NCBI RefSeq assembly: GCF_037975245.1
Contig: NC_092569.1
Location: 29,162,168 to 29,226,167, forward strand
Length of the DNA: 64,000 nt
DNA from: Apostichopus japonicus
Taxonomy: Eukaryota; Echinodermata; Holothuroidea; Aspidochirotida; Stichopodidae
Direction of reading: 5' to 3'
Below the pieces are notes generated by a model that searched no databases, had not been told where the DNA came from, and saw only the letters and a list, made by a program, of their open reading frames with translations. The translations under genes were made by a program, and so were the position numbers. Shown piece after piece: positions 22,400 through 33,589 of the stretch (its first letter is position 1; every line of letters begins with the position of its first letter).

Positions 22400-24300
22400 G
22401 TCTTTTTCTGTGGTAAGTAGGTACGTATCATGTATGTCTTGCCGTTCTGTGATACTAATGGAGAATTACTGACCGTTTGCCAGTAGTTATTACCATTTTC
22501 ATAAAGCGTCCAATAAAGTCACCCATCCAATGTCTTTTAATTGGTCATGATGGTGGATGACGTATGTAATGTTTCATGCATATTCAAGTTCAACATTGTA
22601 AATATGGAGCTGGTTGTACACAATTCCGTATTCACATCATATCAATTAGTTGATCACGATGTAAGTCTGGAAGCTGATGAGCGGTCGATTGTTTTACAGA
22701 CGATACCCCAGACAATTTGAATATGCAATGAAAATTGCTTAGTCTCAATTGGCTGTTTATGCCTTCAATGCGCAGATAGATTGAACACAGCTAGTTAGAT
22801 TTGAAGCATTAATTCTCTTCTTTGTAAAACAAGTCTTGTGAAAATGATTGGTTGTTGCTGCCCTTCGAGGTTTCTACTTCCCCAGTCCCCCGCACACCCC
22901 CACCCCTTCCTACCATCCCTCGATTGAACTTTCTTCCTACGCCTCGGATACCACGATTCTCTTGAAAAGTGAACAAAACTATAAATAACGTTTTTAGCAA
23001 AACACATGTGTATCCGCATATATAGTTCGTAAAGGGAGACTTCTGGTAACCAATGAGCATGGCAGTAATGCCATTTATATATCACAACAATATTAGTGTA
23101 TCAGGAAAACTTGAATTCGCACGTGATATCTGTCTCACCTCGATCAGCCCTTTATTGTTCTACAGCTAACAGTGGGGGCGCAACAACTGTTTTGTACTGG
23201 GAGAGGGGGGGGGTAAGATGAAAAACTTCGCATTAAGAGGATTCCAAAATTCTTCCGACTGATTTAGGTAGGGGCATAGAAAGGGTAAAGTACTGTACGC
23301 TTGTTTAGCCAGTAGGTATGATTACCTCAAAAAACCTGAGCACGACTCAATTACCCTTGAAGGGAACATTTTTGTTTTCCAAGGCGACAGCAAAAAATTT
23401 TTTTTAACGTCATCGTCACGAAGTTATTATAAATTATTACCTTGAGATGGATATGAGATTGAGTGGTTTGACAAACGGACCAATTGACTACACTTTAAAA
23501 GGGTTAACTATGTAACTGACAATACGATCCAATCGGTAAGATGATTGGTTCAATATCAATTTGAATATTCATATAGCATCGGAAATGATAAATTTGATGA
23601 CATTGACGGAGATATTAAGATGGGTGTAAGAACTGGAGAGCTAAAAATTTGCACACACACAATAATTCGTGTACACTAGCAAAAGTTTGTTAAAATTGTA
23701 GATAGCACCATTTTGCATCTAAGCCCCCTTCCTAAACACATTTCTGGAAGAGAAGTTATTGGCATAGGCGTAGGAGGCGAGGGGAAGCCCCCCCCCCCCC
23801 AAAAAAAGAGAAAGATATTCCTGTGAAAATTCGGGCAATATTCTGATATTTGTTTCGGGCACTGCCAAAAATATATACAATAATCTTGTTTGATGAGAGT
23901 TATTAAGTCCGTATAAAAACTCAGCCTAAGGTAGTATTAGACTATAACGTTCTAAACGTTTATAACTAAACGTCTATAACCTTCTAAACGTGCCCGACTT
24001 ATCTGACATTGATGTTGTGGAGTTATGTGCATAGGGGGTGGCATGCCCGCATAGCCGACCCCCCCCCCAACACACACATACTTTTGACGCCAACTAGTGA
24101 AAATATTATACAGAAATATATTGGGAGACTAACCTGGAAAGTGAAAATCTTGTATACATAAGTTTCCTTCCAATGGTAGCACCAGTAGGCATCTAAGTTT
24201 AGCACCTTTTAATTTAGTAACACATTCTCAAAAGGTGATGGGGGTTTCACCAGTACGCCCTTCAATTTTGCTTACATTTTTCGGGCAAATCGTTCCATGA
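22400..24300. other. Region upstream of FReD copy 1, no gene seen
   Basis: AT-rich with several G- or C-runs (23208, 23790, 24060) of the kind found at ends of MITEs in this window (for example GGCGTAGGAGGCG at 23767). The minus-strand frames at 22795-23085 are low-complexity and not recognised. A promoter for the FReD gene should lie just above 22346, but no clear TATA box was found. Confidence 0.4.
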
Positions 24301-24309
24301 AAAATCAAA

Positions 24310-25255
24310 ACAAAAAAAGACCATAATCAGAGTTTGTTTATTTAATTTTTTGAGGTTGTTATGGCAACGGATTTTATTTTCCCTCCGGAGTTTACTCCAC
24401 AGTGAGAACACTGGGTACATGCATGGACGTCGCTAGAGAGGATTGGGGGGGGGGGTGTCTCTCCCCAAAACTTTGTAAAACTGATAAGAGTTGGAAAATT
24501 GGAGTGCGACAGTTGGATATATCGGCTGTCGCACTCTAGTGTATCTAGGTCTATTCAATTACTCCTGTGATTGTGCATGACCTAAAAATTGATAAATTTT
24601 TGGTCAAAATTGACCTTTTATCAGTCATATTTACCACGTTTTCCTTACCACTTTGAGAAATTGTATGCGAGCGTTCCACATTTGGATGTGCATATTATAT
24701 AGGCATGCATCGGTGTTTACATCGCATGCCGATAACATACAAATAATTTTCAGTGTTATTACCCTTCCATATTTGTTATAATTATTGGGGAAGTCTGTAC
24801 AATAGTAATGGTAATAATAATATAAGTTTAACCACTGAAATGCACATTGCAAATTATCTTTTTTTCAGTAGGTGCCCGAAAAGTTATCAGCATATTGCCC
24901 GAATTTTAAACAGTAAGCAAGCGGTGTCAATGACAATTATGTATTCATATACCTATTGTGATTGAGTGTTGTATAAAAAGTCGCAAGTCTTCTCTAGAAA
25001 ACTCAAAACTGTAATATAATATGGAAGTTCTTAATTAATTTCGTGGAAATGGGGCGTTTAATGATCGTCACGATCTTTCATAAAATATTCCATATTGATG
25101 AAAAAAACAAAAACAAAAAGACCATAATCAGAGTTTGTTTATTGACTTTTTTGAGGTTGTTATGGCAACGGATTTTATTTTCCCTGATACCAGTCGGCGA
25201 ACAAAACTTATAAAAAGGCTATTCCATGGAGAAAGTATATTTTTGGAATGATGAA
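24310..25255. repeat. Partial copy (A) of a dispersed repeat module
   Basis: CAGTAAGCAAGCGGTG at 24910 starts a block matching 26686 and 29050 (GACAATTATGTATTCAT, then GTTGTTATGGCAACGG and GATACCAGTCGGCG). The segment 24380-24600 (CCGGAGTTTACTCCACAG, GGACGTCGCTAGAGAGG) recurs at 26467-26670. The copy is broken at 25255 by other repeats and the hAT remnant. Confidence 0.65.
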
Positions 25256-25338
25256 ACCTTTTGCCCCTTTCTGTAATTCATGTTGAGACTAGTGGAACAG
25301 AGTTGTCTGATGATCGCTCAACGCGTGAAACTCTGAGT

Positions 25339-25446
<108 letters not shown>

Positions 25447-25573
25447 TAGAAAAATAGTAAAGTTAGCTAGTGCTAATGATAAAGAAAAGAAACACGACGT
25501 TTCGGGTATAAACCCTTTAACAAAGTGAGCAAAAAGACTACTAAAACTGTAAACAGCGAACGAAGAAAGATAA

Positions 25574-25614
25574 AATGGTCCAATGCACACACAATGTGTG
25601 TGCATTGGACCATT
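25574..25614. other. Short perfect hairpin GGTCCAATGCACACA
   Basis: GGTCCAATGCACACA is followed within a few bases by its exact complement TGTGTGCATTGGACC, then by repeats of CCATTGGGA. It forms a stem of about 18 bp. It may be a recombination product at the edge of a repeat; no function is assigned. Confidence 0.6.
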
Positions 25615-25858
25615 GGGACCATTGGACCATTGGGAAAAGACAAAATCACACCTGCAATAGCACACTGAGGGCATGGGCGTCAATCCAGGGAAGGGGGGGG
25701 GGGGCGGGGGACACGTCCCCCACACATTTCGATGGGGGACACACTATCAAATGACCCCTCCACACACACACACACACATACACACATTTGGTAAAAGAGT
25801 AGTGTCGTGGCTATAAGGACTTACACATCTCAGGATTCATATCATCGAATATCAATCA

Positions 25859-26279
25859 ATGTTGCTGAATGGAGAAATACAAACAGATCTCGTGCATTGG
25901 TACCCTGAGCTCTCCGACAATCTTAAGCTTAGTCTTCCTTTCTTTCGAGGCCAGTTCCAGTCGTCGTCGGTTGAAGGGTATAGACAAATATTCAAGTCGA
26001 TGAAACCAGCCGTACGGCCTATGTTTGGTGAAGTCGAAGCAGCTCTTGCGGTTGCTCCTCGTCTACCCTTCCAGTTCGACGGAAGCCGAGAGATCTTTTA
26101 GTGCGTTGAGGCGTTTGAAGACATGGATACGGAGCACCATGACTCAACAGAGGCTGAACCATGCGATGGTGTGCAATATTCACCGCGAACGTCTAGCCCA
26201 GTTGAAGCCTGGGGAGTTAGCAGAGAAGTTCGTTGGTTCCTCGGATTACAGACGCCGCATCTTTGGGCGATTCCAGTAG
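25859..26279 (+). pseudogene. hAT transposase C-terminus, frameshifted remnant
   Basis: The first frame reads through FRGQFQSSSVEGYRQIFKSM and FGEVEAAL. After a frameshift near 26040 the second frame gives VYPSSSTEAERSFSALRRLK, then RSTMTQQRLNHAMVCNIHRE. This is the conserved hAT dimerisation region (AERSFSALRRLK...R.TM...RL). Start and N-terminal catalytic parts are missing. It sits between a TA microsatellite and repeat module B. Confidence 0.8.
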
Positions 26280-26463
26280 AAAACTAGTGCGCTCCGTCAT
26301 TATCATAAGAGACAACACTTCATAGCTAGAGCCCAAGCCTGTACATATTTGTTGTTTAGTTGTAGATAGTGTCTGAAAGACGGTGCCCGTTCCCTAATAT
26401 TGGGGAAACGAAATAGGGAGTATATTCCGTGGCAGCGCATTCCATGTTACCTTGTTGCTGAGT

Positions 26464-26685
26464 GATACCGGAGTTTACTCCACAGTGAGAACACTGGGTA
26501 CATGCAGGGACGTCGCTAGAGAGGATTGGGGGGGGGGGGTGTCTCTCCCCAAAACTTTGTAAAACTGATGATATTTGGAAAATTGGAATGCGACAGTTGG
26601 ATACATCGGCTGTCGCACTCTAGTTTATCTAGGCCTATACATTTATTCCTGTGATTGTGCATGACCTAAAAAGAAAAATTGGCAC
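26464..26685. repeat. Repeat fragment shared with 24380-24600
   Basis: CCGGAGTTTACTCCACAGTG, GGACGTCGCTAGAGAGGATT, a G-run and TCTCTCCCCAAAAC match the earlier copy closely, including the pair GCGACAGTTGGATA and GGCTGTCGCACTC, a short stem. Confidence 0.65.
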
Positions 26686-28468
26686 TGACAATTATGTATT
26701 CATATACCTATTGTGATTGAGTGTTGTGTAAAAAGTCGCAAGTCTTCTATAGAAAACTCATAACTGTAATATAAAATGGAAGTTCTTAATTAATTTCGTG
26801 GAAATGGAGCGATTAATGATCGTCACAATCTTTCATAAAATATTCCATATTAATGAAAAAAACAAAAACAAAAAGACCATAATCAGAGTTTGTTTATTGA
26901 CTTTTTGAGGTTGTTATGGCAACGGATTTTATTTTCCCTGATACCAGTCGGCGATAGATAACCAAACTTATAAAAAGGCTAATCCATGGAGAAAGTACAT
27001 TTTTGAACTGATGAAAGAGGTATACAATGTAAGCTTCAAGTTGAAGTTTGAATTCATTTCCTATGCAACGTTTTCAGTTAACATCAGATTGATACTGGAG
27101 ACCAAAAGTGAACTTGAAGCAAGCAGATGTGGTGTCAGACGTACAATGATAAATTTGTTTCACGGTACTTGTTGTTGTTGTTGTAAGATACATAATAAAT
27201 ACTTCAAAATTTTGTTGCATTTAAAATCAAATACATCACAGCCATTGGCATATTGTGAACTTCACATCCTTTAAGGTAATTTATTTAAATTCATTTATAA
27301 CTTAATATAAATTCAAGTGCTTTCAACAGAGTTCACCGAACCGCTTATATCAGTTACTAATGATGTTTCATTGAGGAAAATTGGACTGTTCACACAATAT
27401 CTTTTATTTTAATCTGTCTCTGTTCTAATCATTTTAATTAATGAATTATTTGGTTTTCATAGGCTATGTATAATTGGTCCAAGGTATACATTTTATATAA
27501 TTTATACTGGAATAAAGAACTTAAGAAAAAAATATTGAATTGAAACAGCTAATCTAAATTCAAAACAACATAGTGTAATTAACCGTAGGAAAACAAACAT
27601 GTTGATGTTTACAAATTACATGTTAGTCCTGGGTGAAGGTTTCTTGCCAGCATGTATAGAATCAAATTATGAATGAACGTTGTGTGCCGCAAATATTCCC
27701 AACAACTTCGGTTCATATTTAGGCTTAATTAACAGTTGAAATCACAGTTAATAATCTTCCTCGTATATCCAAGTTGGCCTATACTTTGACTCTACGAGAG
27801 GAGGCTTTTCATTTAATTGCTGTGAATTTGAGTTAAATGTTTAAGAAGGTTAAAACCGAACAGTACTGTTTTATGAGTGGCGGTGGAAAATATTATGATG
27901 AACGTTTTTTTTCTGCGCACTAGAAAATCTTTTTTTACAAGCCTCGAGTGCTTAAAAAACCATTAAAAATGACTAGCTGTAATAACCATAATGCAAATAA
28001 TGCGTTGTGATTTCGATGATGTAACATGAGCAGTTTTCTTCATGCATCTGACATAATGTTTAGTAAGGGAGTACAACATATACTTGATCTTAGTAATACA
28101 GTGAAAATCAGTGTGATGTGACAGACAATACATTCACAATGACACAGGCTGTCCTGAAATGACCATTGACCTCAACAACAGGCTTCTTGTGCTTAATGTG
28201 ATAGATACATCAACATACTAAATATGACATCTGTCCTTGTTGAAAAATTTTGTAAATCATGGTTTCACAATTTGACGCATGGTGAACTCAAACGACCATT
28301 GAACTCCGCCCACAACATAAGGCTTCTTGTACTCAATGTGTTACAATTACATACCAAATATGCGATCTGTCCAAGCTACCCTTGCGATATTATGTTTAGT
28401 AAGGTGTGTTGGTGTAGAGAGATAGGTAAGAGAGGAGTGAAGTAAATGTTTGGCGTTTGTTGAACCCA
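26686..28468. repeat. ~1.78-kb direct repeat, copy B
   Basis: Matches 29072-30837 in the same orientation. Both copies keep an open frame of 80-87 codons (27011-27274 here; MKEVYNVSFKLKFEFISYAT) that I do not recognise, so it is not called as a gene. The module ends in a degenerate ~110-bp unit with TTTCACAATTTGACGCATGG and AGGCTTCTTGTACTCAATGT. Confidence 0.75.
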
Positions 28469-29050
28469 AACCAAATTGGGCTCCTATACGCCCATGGTTA
28501 TTAGTCTGCCCTTCCTTAGATCTGACCCCAAAACGGACCGAAATTGTGTGCTCGACAACCCCACCCCCCCCCTTTTTGTGCAAAGAATAGATATATTTTG
28601 CAAAGAAAGGTGTATGCATTATTGTATATTAAAAAGCAATGCTTTCTTTACTTTTATGACGGTGGCATTGAAGGCACATGTAGACGAGATGTAGAAGCAC
28701 TATGTTAGTATACCTCGACAGCGTGTCAATATATGTAACACAAGTGACATCCTGACGAAAATTTCCATTTCCTCAAGTTGCTTCTTGCACGTAACCTGTT
28801 TACATGTACAAAGTCATTGATATAGTTTATGCAAAATATCATTAACATGGTATATTGACATCACATTTAACATTTATGAGTTGTTGCGTTAGATAAACTA
28901 AACTTGACAACTTGACAATTACACTAACATGACATTTTGACTTAAATTATCAAATGGTCGAGATATCGCTTAACCCATACCATGGGAGTTGTTACCTGAT
29001 TATACCTATACACGGAAAGTCTTCACAATTAAGTGTCCTTTCAGAACCAA
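28469..29050. other. Spacer between direct repeats B and C, no feature seen
   Basis: AT-rich sequence with a C-run at 28560-28570. No coding or RNA feature recognised. Confidence 0.4.
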
Positions 29051-29071
29051 ACAGTAAGCAAGCGGTGGCAA

Positions 29072-30837
29072 AGACAATTATGTATTCATTTACCTATGGT
29101 GATTGAGTGTTGTGTAAAAAGTCGCACGTCTTCTATAGAAAACTGTAATATAAAATGGAAGTTCTTAATTAATTCCTAGTAAAAGGGGCCATTAATGATC
29201 GTCACAAACTTTTATAAAATATTCCATGTTAATGAAAAAAACATAAAAAACAGACCATAATCAAAGTTTGTTTATTGACTTTTTTGAGGTTGTTATGGCA
29301 ACGGAGTTTATTTTCCCTAATACCAGTCGGCGATAGATAACCGAACTTATAAAAAAAGGCTAATCCATGGAGAAAGTATATTTTTGGACTGATGAAAGAG
29401 GAATACAACGTAAGCTTCCAGTTGAAGTTTGAATTCATTTCCTATGCAACGTTTTCAGTTAACATCAGATTGATACTGGAGACCAAAAGTGAACTTGAAG
29501 CAAGCAGATGTGATGTCAGACGTACAATGATAAATTTGTTTCATGGTACTTGTTGTTGTTGTATGATACATAATAAATACTTCAAAATTGTGTTGCATTT
29601 GAAATCGAATATATCACAGTCATTGGCATATTAAGAACTTCACATCCCTTAAGGTAATTTAGTTATATTCATAAATAACTTAATATAAATTCAAGTGCTT
29701 TCAACACAGGTTTACCGAATCGCTTAATCAGTGACTAATGTAGTTTCATTGAGGAAAATTGGACTAATTCACACTATATCTTTTATTTTAATCTGTCTCT
29801 GTTCTAATCATTTTACTCAATTAATTATTGGTTTTCATATATATAATTGGTCCTAGGTATACATTTTATATAATTTATACTGGAATAAAGAAATTAAGAA
29901 AAAATATTGAACTGAATTGAAACAGCTCATCTTAATTCAAAACAATATAGTTTAATTAAACATAGGACACCAAACATGTTGATGTTTGCAAATTACATGT
30001 TAGTCCTGGGTGAAGGTTTCTTGCCAGCATGTATAGAATCAAATTATGAATGAACGTTGTGTGCCGCAAATATTCCCAACAACTTCGGTTCATATTTAGG
30101 CTTAATTAACAGTTGAAATCACAGTTAATAATCTTCCTCGTATATCCAAGTTGGCCTATACTTTGACTCTACGAGAGGAGGCTTTTCATTTAATTGCTGT
30201 GAATTTGAGTTAAATGTTTAAGAAGGTTAAAACCGAACAGTACTGTTTTATGAGTGGCGGTGGAAAATATTATGATGAACGTTTTTTTTCTGCGCACTAG
30301 AAAATCTTTTTTTACAAGCCTCGAGTGCTTAAAAAACCATTAAAAATGACTAGCTGTAATAACCATAATGCAAATAATGCGTTGTGATTTCGATGATGTA
30401 ACATGAGCAGTTTTCTTCATGCATCTGACATAATGTTTAGTAAGGGAGTACAACATATACTTGATCTTAGTAATACAGTGAAAATCAGTGTGATGTGACA
30501 AACAATACATTCACAATGACACAGGCTGTCCTGAAATGACCATTGACCTCAACAACAGGCTTCTTGTGCTTAATGTGATAGATACATCAACATACTAAAT
30601 ATGACATCTGTCCTTGTTGAAAAATTGTGTAAATCATGGTTTCACAATTTGACCCATGGTGAACTCAAACGACCATTGACCTCCGCCCACAACATAAGGC
30701 TTCTTGTACTCAATGTGGTACAATTACATACCAAATATGCCATCTGTCCAAGCTACCCTTGCGATATTATGTTAGGTGTGTTAGTGTAGAGAGATAGGTA
30801 AGAGGGGAATGAAGTAAATGGTTGGCGTTTGTTGACT
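29072..30837. repeat. ~1.77-kb direct repeat, copy C
   Basis: Collinear with copy B. By eye the left half (to about 29970) is visibly diverged with small indels, while the segment 29990-30680 is almost identical to 27610-28300. The open frame at 29392-29634 (MKEEYNVSFQLKFEFISYAT) parallels that in copy B. Confidence 0.75.
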
Positions 30838-30839
30838 TC

Positions 30840-31260
30840 AAATGACCTATGATCTCCACCAAAAGCAATAATAAGCTCCATAAATTTGGTATGGTACATC
30901 TACAAACCAAATATTAGATCTGTCCAAGGTTCTCTTCTTGCAATATCATGTTTACAAGGTTTTCACAATTTGACGGCTGATGACCCCAAAATAACATTTG
31001 ACCTCCACCAAAAACAATACGCTTCTTGTAATCAATGTGTTACTTCTACACACCAAAATGAGGTTTTCCCCACGCTTCTCTTCTTGCAATATCGAGTTAG
31101 CAAGGTTTTCAAATTTTGACCACTGGTGACCCAAAATGATCTTTGACCACTACCAAAGACAATAGGCTTCTTTCCCTCAATGTGATACTTCTACACACCA
31201 AATATGAGGTTTACCCATGCTTATCTTCTTGGGATATCAAGCTGGGCGTCACAAACGGGT
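30840..31260. repeat. Degenerate ~110-bp tandem repeat
   Basis: Units with TTTCACAATTTGACC, TGACCTCCACCAAAA, AGGCTTCTT and CACCAAATATGAG recur roughly every 110-130 bp, extending the tail of repeat C. No coding sequence. Confidence 0.6.
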
Positions 31261-31418
31261 CAATGATGTTTGATTATCAAACTTATTATTGTATATGGAA
31301 CTGACGAGTATCCCTTGATTTTCTCTACTATATCATCCACTTCGATAGAGTAGCAACGTATGACACTAGTTAAAACACAATAAAACCATCATCATTGGGA
31401 ATATATGCCAAATTTGCG

Positions 31419-31607
31419 GTCGATCCTCAAAGTACGGCTAAACCTGGATTGTAGCCCGATGGGGTCGATCCTCATAGTACGACGAAGACTTGATTTTAGC
31501 CCGACCGGGTCGATGCTCATAGTACAGCGGAGGCTGGATTGTAGCCCCACGGGGTCGATCCTCGTAGTACGGCGAAGCATGGATTGTAGCCCGTCGGTGA
31601 CGATAGC
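31419..31607. repeat. 45-bp minisatellite, four units, fused to a gag fragment
   Basis: GTCGATCCT (or variant) occurs at 31419, 31464, 31509 and 31554, with GTGACGATA at 31599: an exact 45-bp period. The unit contains ATAGTACG and GGATTGTAGCCC. Both strands stay open because 45 is divisible by 3. Confidence 0.9.
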
Positions 31608-31819
31608 GATTTTAACAACGCATAGGCTACCGGACCTACCACAGTGAGGAACGTACTCACGGCTCTGTCATCGCGTATGTTATTAGCCTGGAAGAATAAC
31701 GCTAGGCGTTCGAGGTAACACTCGTCACGCTCCTGTCCTTCTCTAAACTTGCCATAGAAATCGACATATGTTGAATTACACTGGCAGATGTTGGTGCTCT
31801 GATCGGACGAACTCGACAT
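31600..31819 (-). pseudogene. LTR-retrotransposon (Gypsy-type) gag N-terminus fragment
   Basis: The minus-strand frame reads YVDFYGKFREGQERDECYLE, then RLALFFQANNIRDDRAVSTF and LTVVGPVAYALLKSLSSP. The pattern LERL..FF.AN.I.DD...FLTVVG..AY.LL..L.SP is typical of invertebrate Ty3/Gypsy gag proteins. It then runs into the 45-bp repeat, so the protein is truncated. No RT, integrase or LTR is found nearby. Confidence 0.65.
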
Positions 31820-32084
31820 ACGTCAAATTATATTGACATAAGTCTAAGTAAATTGACACATGTCAGTTTTTCATGCTCTTATTGGACCACAATTGTCACA
31901 TGATATTTTCTAGTGCTTCGATGGGAAAAGACCTGTCAAATGTGAAAGAAATCTACAAAGGCCTTTGTCATATTAACTTGACATTTGTCGGTTTCTCATG
32001 CTCTCATTAGACGACAAGTGTCACATGTTGTTTTCTAGTGCTGCGATTGGAAGGAATCAACATATCAGCAAGGAATCAACACCA
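31820..32084. other. Short repeat-like spacer
   Basis: Two related segments around 31857-31920 and 31980-32040 share TGTCAGTTTTTCATGCTCT/TGTCGGTTTCTCATGCTCT and TTTTCTAGTGCT, so a ~120-bp unit is present twice. No gene. Confidence 0.45.
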
Positions 32085-32094
32085 AGGAGTGTTA

Positions 32095-32332
32095 GCTCAG
32101 TGGTTAACGCCGTTGCCTTCCAATCATATGGACCCCAGTTCGAGTCACTCCAAGTTTAATGTATGTCGTCAAGTTACAGAGTTGTTGACAACTGACAATT
32201 CATAATCATGGACATTAAATATGAATCTTAGAGACTGATTTCGGTCAGCTTGCGGCTTTGATAAGCCAATGAGGCTTCTTCCCGAGTTCCTGCTTGCAGG
32301 AGGATCTTAAATACATACAATACATACATATG
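32095..32332 (+). mobile_element. tRNA-derived SINE
   Basis: The head looks like a tRNA: GTTAGCTCAGTGGTTAACGC (A box) at 32101 and GTTCGAGTCAC (B box) at 32138, spaced as in tRNA genes. A ~180-bp unrelated body follows, and the tail ends AAATACATACAATACATACA. The pol III boxes and simple 3' tail identify a SINE. The tRNA fold is imperfect, so it is not a functional tRNA gene. Confidence 0.8.
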
Positions 32333-32339
32333 TGGAAGA

Positions 32340-33400
32340 GATCGACATATGTTGAATTAAAATTGACATATGCAGGTTTCGTGCTATCCACTTACCAATT
32401 TGGCGAGGTAGGTACGGCACATACCCCACAAATTTGGTGAGGAAGATAAGGCAAATACGATAATAATAATTTGGACATTATTACAATTATTTTAACTTTG
32501 CTATACATTTTGCAAAAATATAACACCCAGGGCACAGTCTGGAAACAAATCATTTGCCCACCCCTTCTGTCAGTGAGTACTCTGGACCCACTAGTGTCTT
32601 GACCCATCCATGTGACACTTGCTAACAATTCTGATTTTACCTCCAAGACACTTTCTTAACAGTATAGTCCACATGTAAATAGCAAAGTGGTCATTTTAAA
32701 ATCTGAACTTTCCACATCATCGTTTTTTATTCATACAGCATGCCCTATAGCAGCGTAACTTGTAATCTTCATTTGAATAAACCACTTCTCAAAAATCCCT
32801 AGCATTTGACCTCACTAAGTACTTTATGCTAGTTTGTCTGCATTGTAATCAAACATCATGAAGCAACGTATCATTATTTCATTTTCATATCGATCGCTGC
32901 ATCTCGGCTGGATGCGCCATCTTCTTTCCAAGCATCAAATTAAAATAGAATGGAATCCACTTTTCTCTTTCATTATAAACTGTTGCCTATAAAGTCAAAA
33001 ATCCATTTCGTGTTTACATATATTGAATCTGTATGATTTTCTTCATTATTACAGCAGCAAATTTCGCAATTCTACTATTATAATGAGGTGATGAAGTTGT
33101 CATGGCAATTGTCATCAGTTTCAAGATAGACAACCGTCCAATCACAGCTTGCTCATCGGTCGAACAGCATGGCCAAATGACGCTATGCATTCTATCTTGA
33201 TTCTTGCATTCTGAAATGATAATTCAAAACAAGATCAAAATTAAATTTCAGATTTATTCTGGATATCAAAAAGGTTTGAAAAATATATTTTTTTTTTAAT
33301 TCATTGAAGGGATGCTAAAATTTCATACAGTATTTGACATTGGTACTTAAAACCAATGTAAAACGGTTCAAAGTTTCAAAGTTCAAAGTACTTTGCACAC
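32340..33400. other. Intergenic stretch, nothing recognised
   Basis: AT-rich; no conserved reading frame or strong repeat seen. Confidence 0.4.
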
Positions 33401-33407
33401 CTTTTTT

Positions 33408-33500
33408 GGTTCCTTGCTTTAGCAAAAGGAACCTATGTAGTCAGGTTTGCGTGTGTATGTGTGTGTGCGTGTGTGGGTGTGTGTGCGTCTGTGACACTTG
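33408..33500. repeat. End of dispersed repeat with GGTTCC palindrome and (TG)n
   Basis: GGTTCCTTGCTTTAGCAAAA followed by GGAACC makes a hairpin, followed by a TG-rich run. A related hairpin with a CA/TG run occurs inside both FReD genes (near 4046 and 55970). It probably marks the terminus of a repeat family. Confidence 0.55.
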
Positions 33501-33589
33501 CTTGGGTACGCTCTATCTCAATAAGGGAATGTTGGATTGAGGCCAAACTTGAGCTATAGATCCGCCATATGGAGGTGTGCCCTATTGCT

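Noticed and set aside
32095-32170. Functional tRNA gene
   Set aside because: A and B boxes are good, but the stems do not close properly and a SINE body and tail follow.
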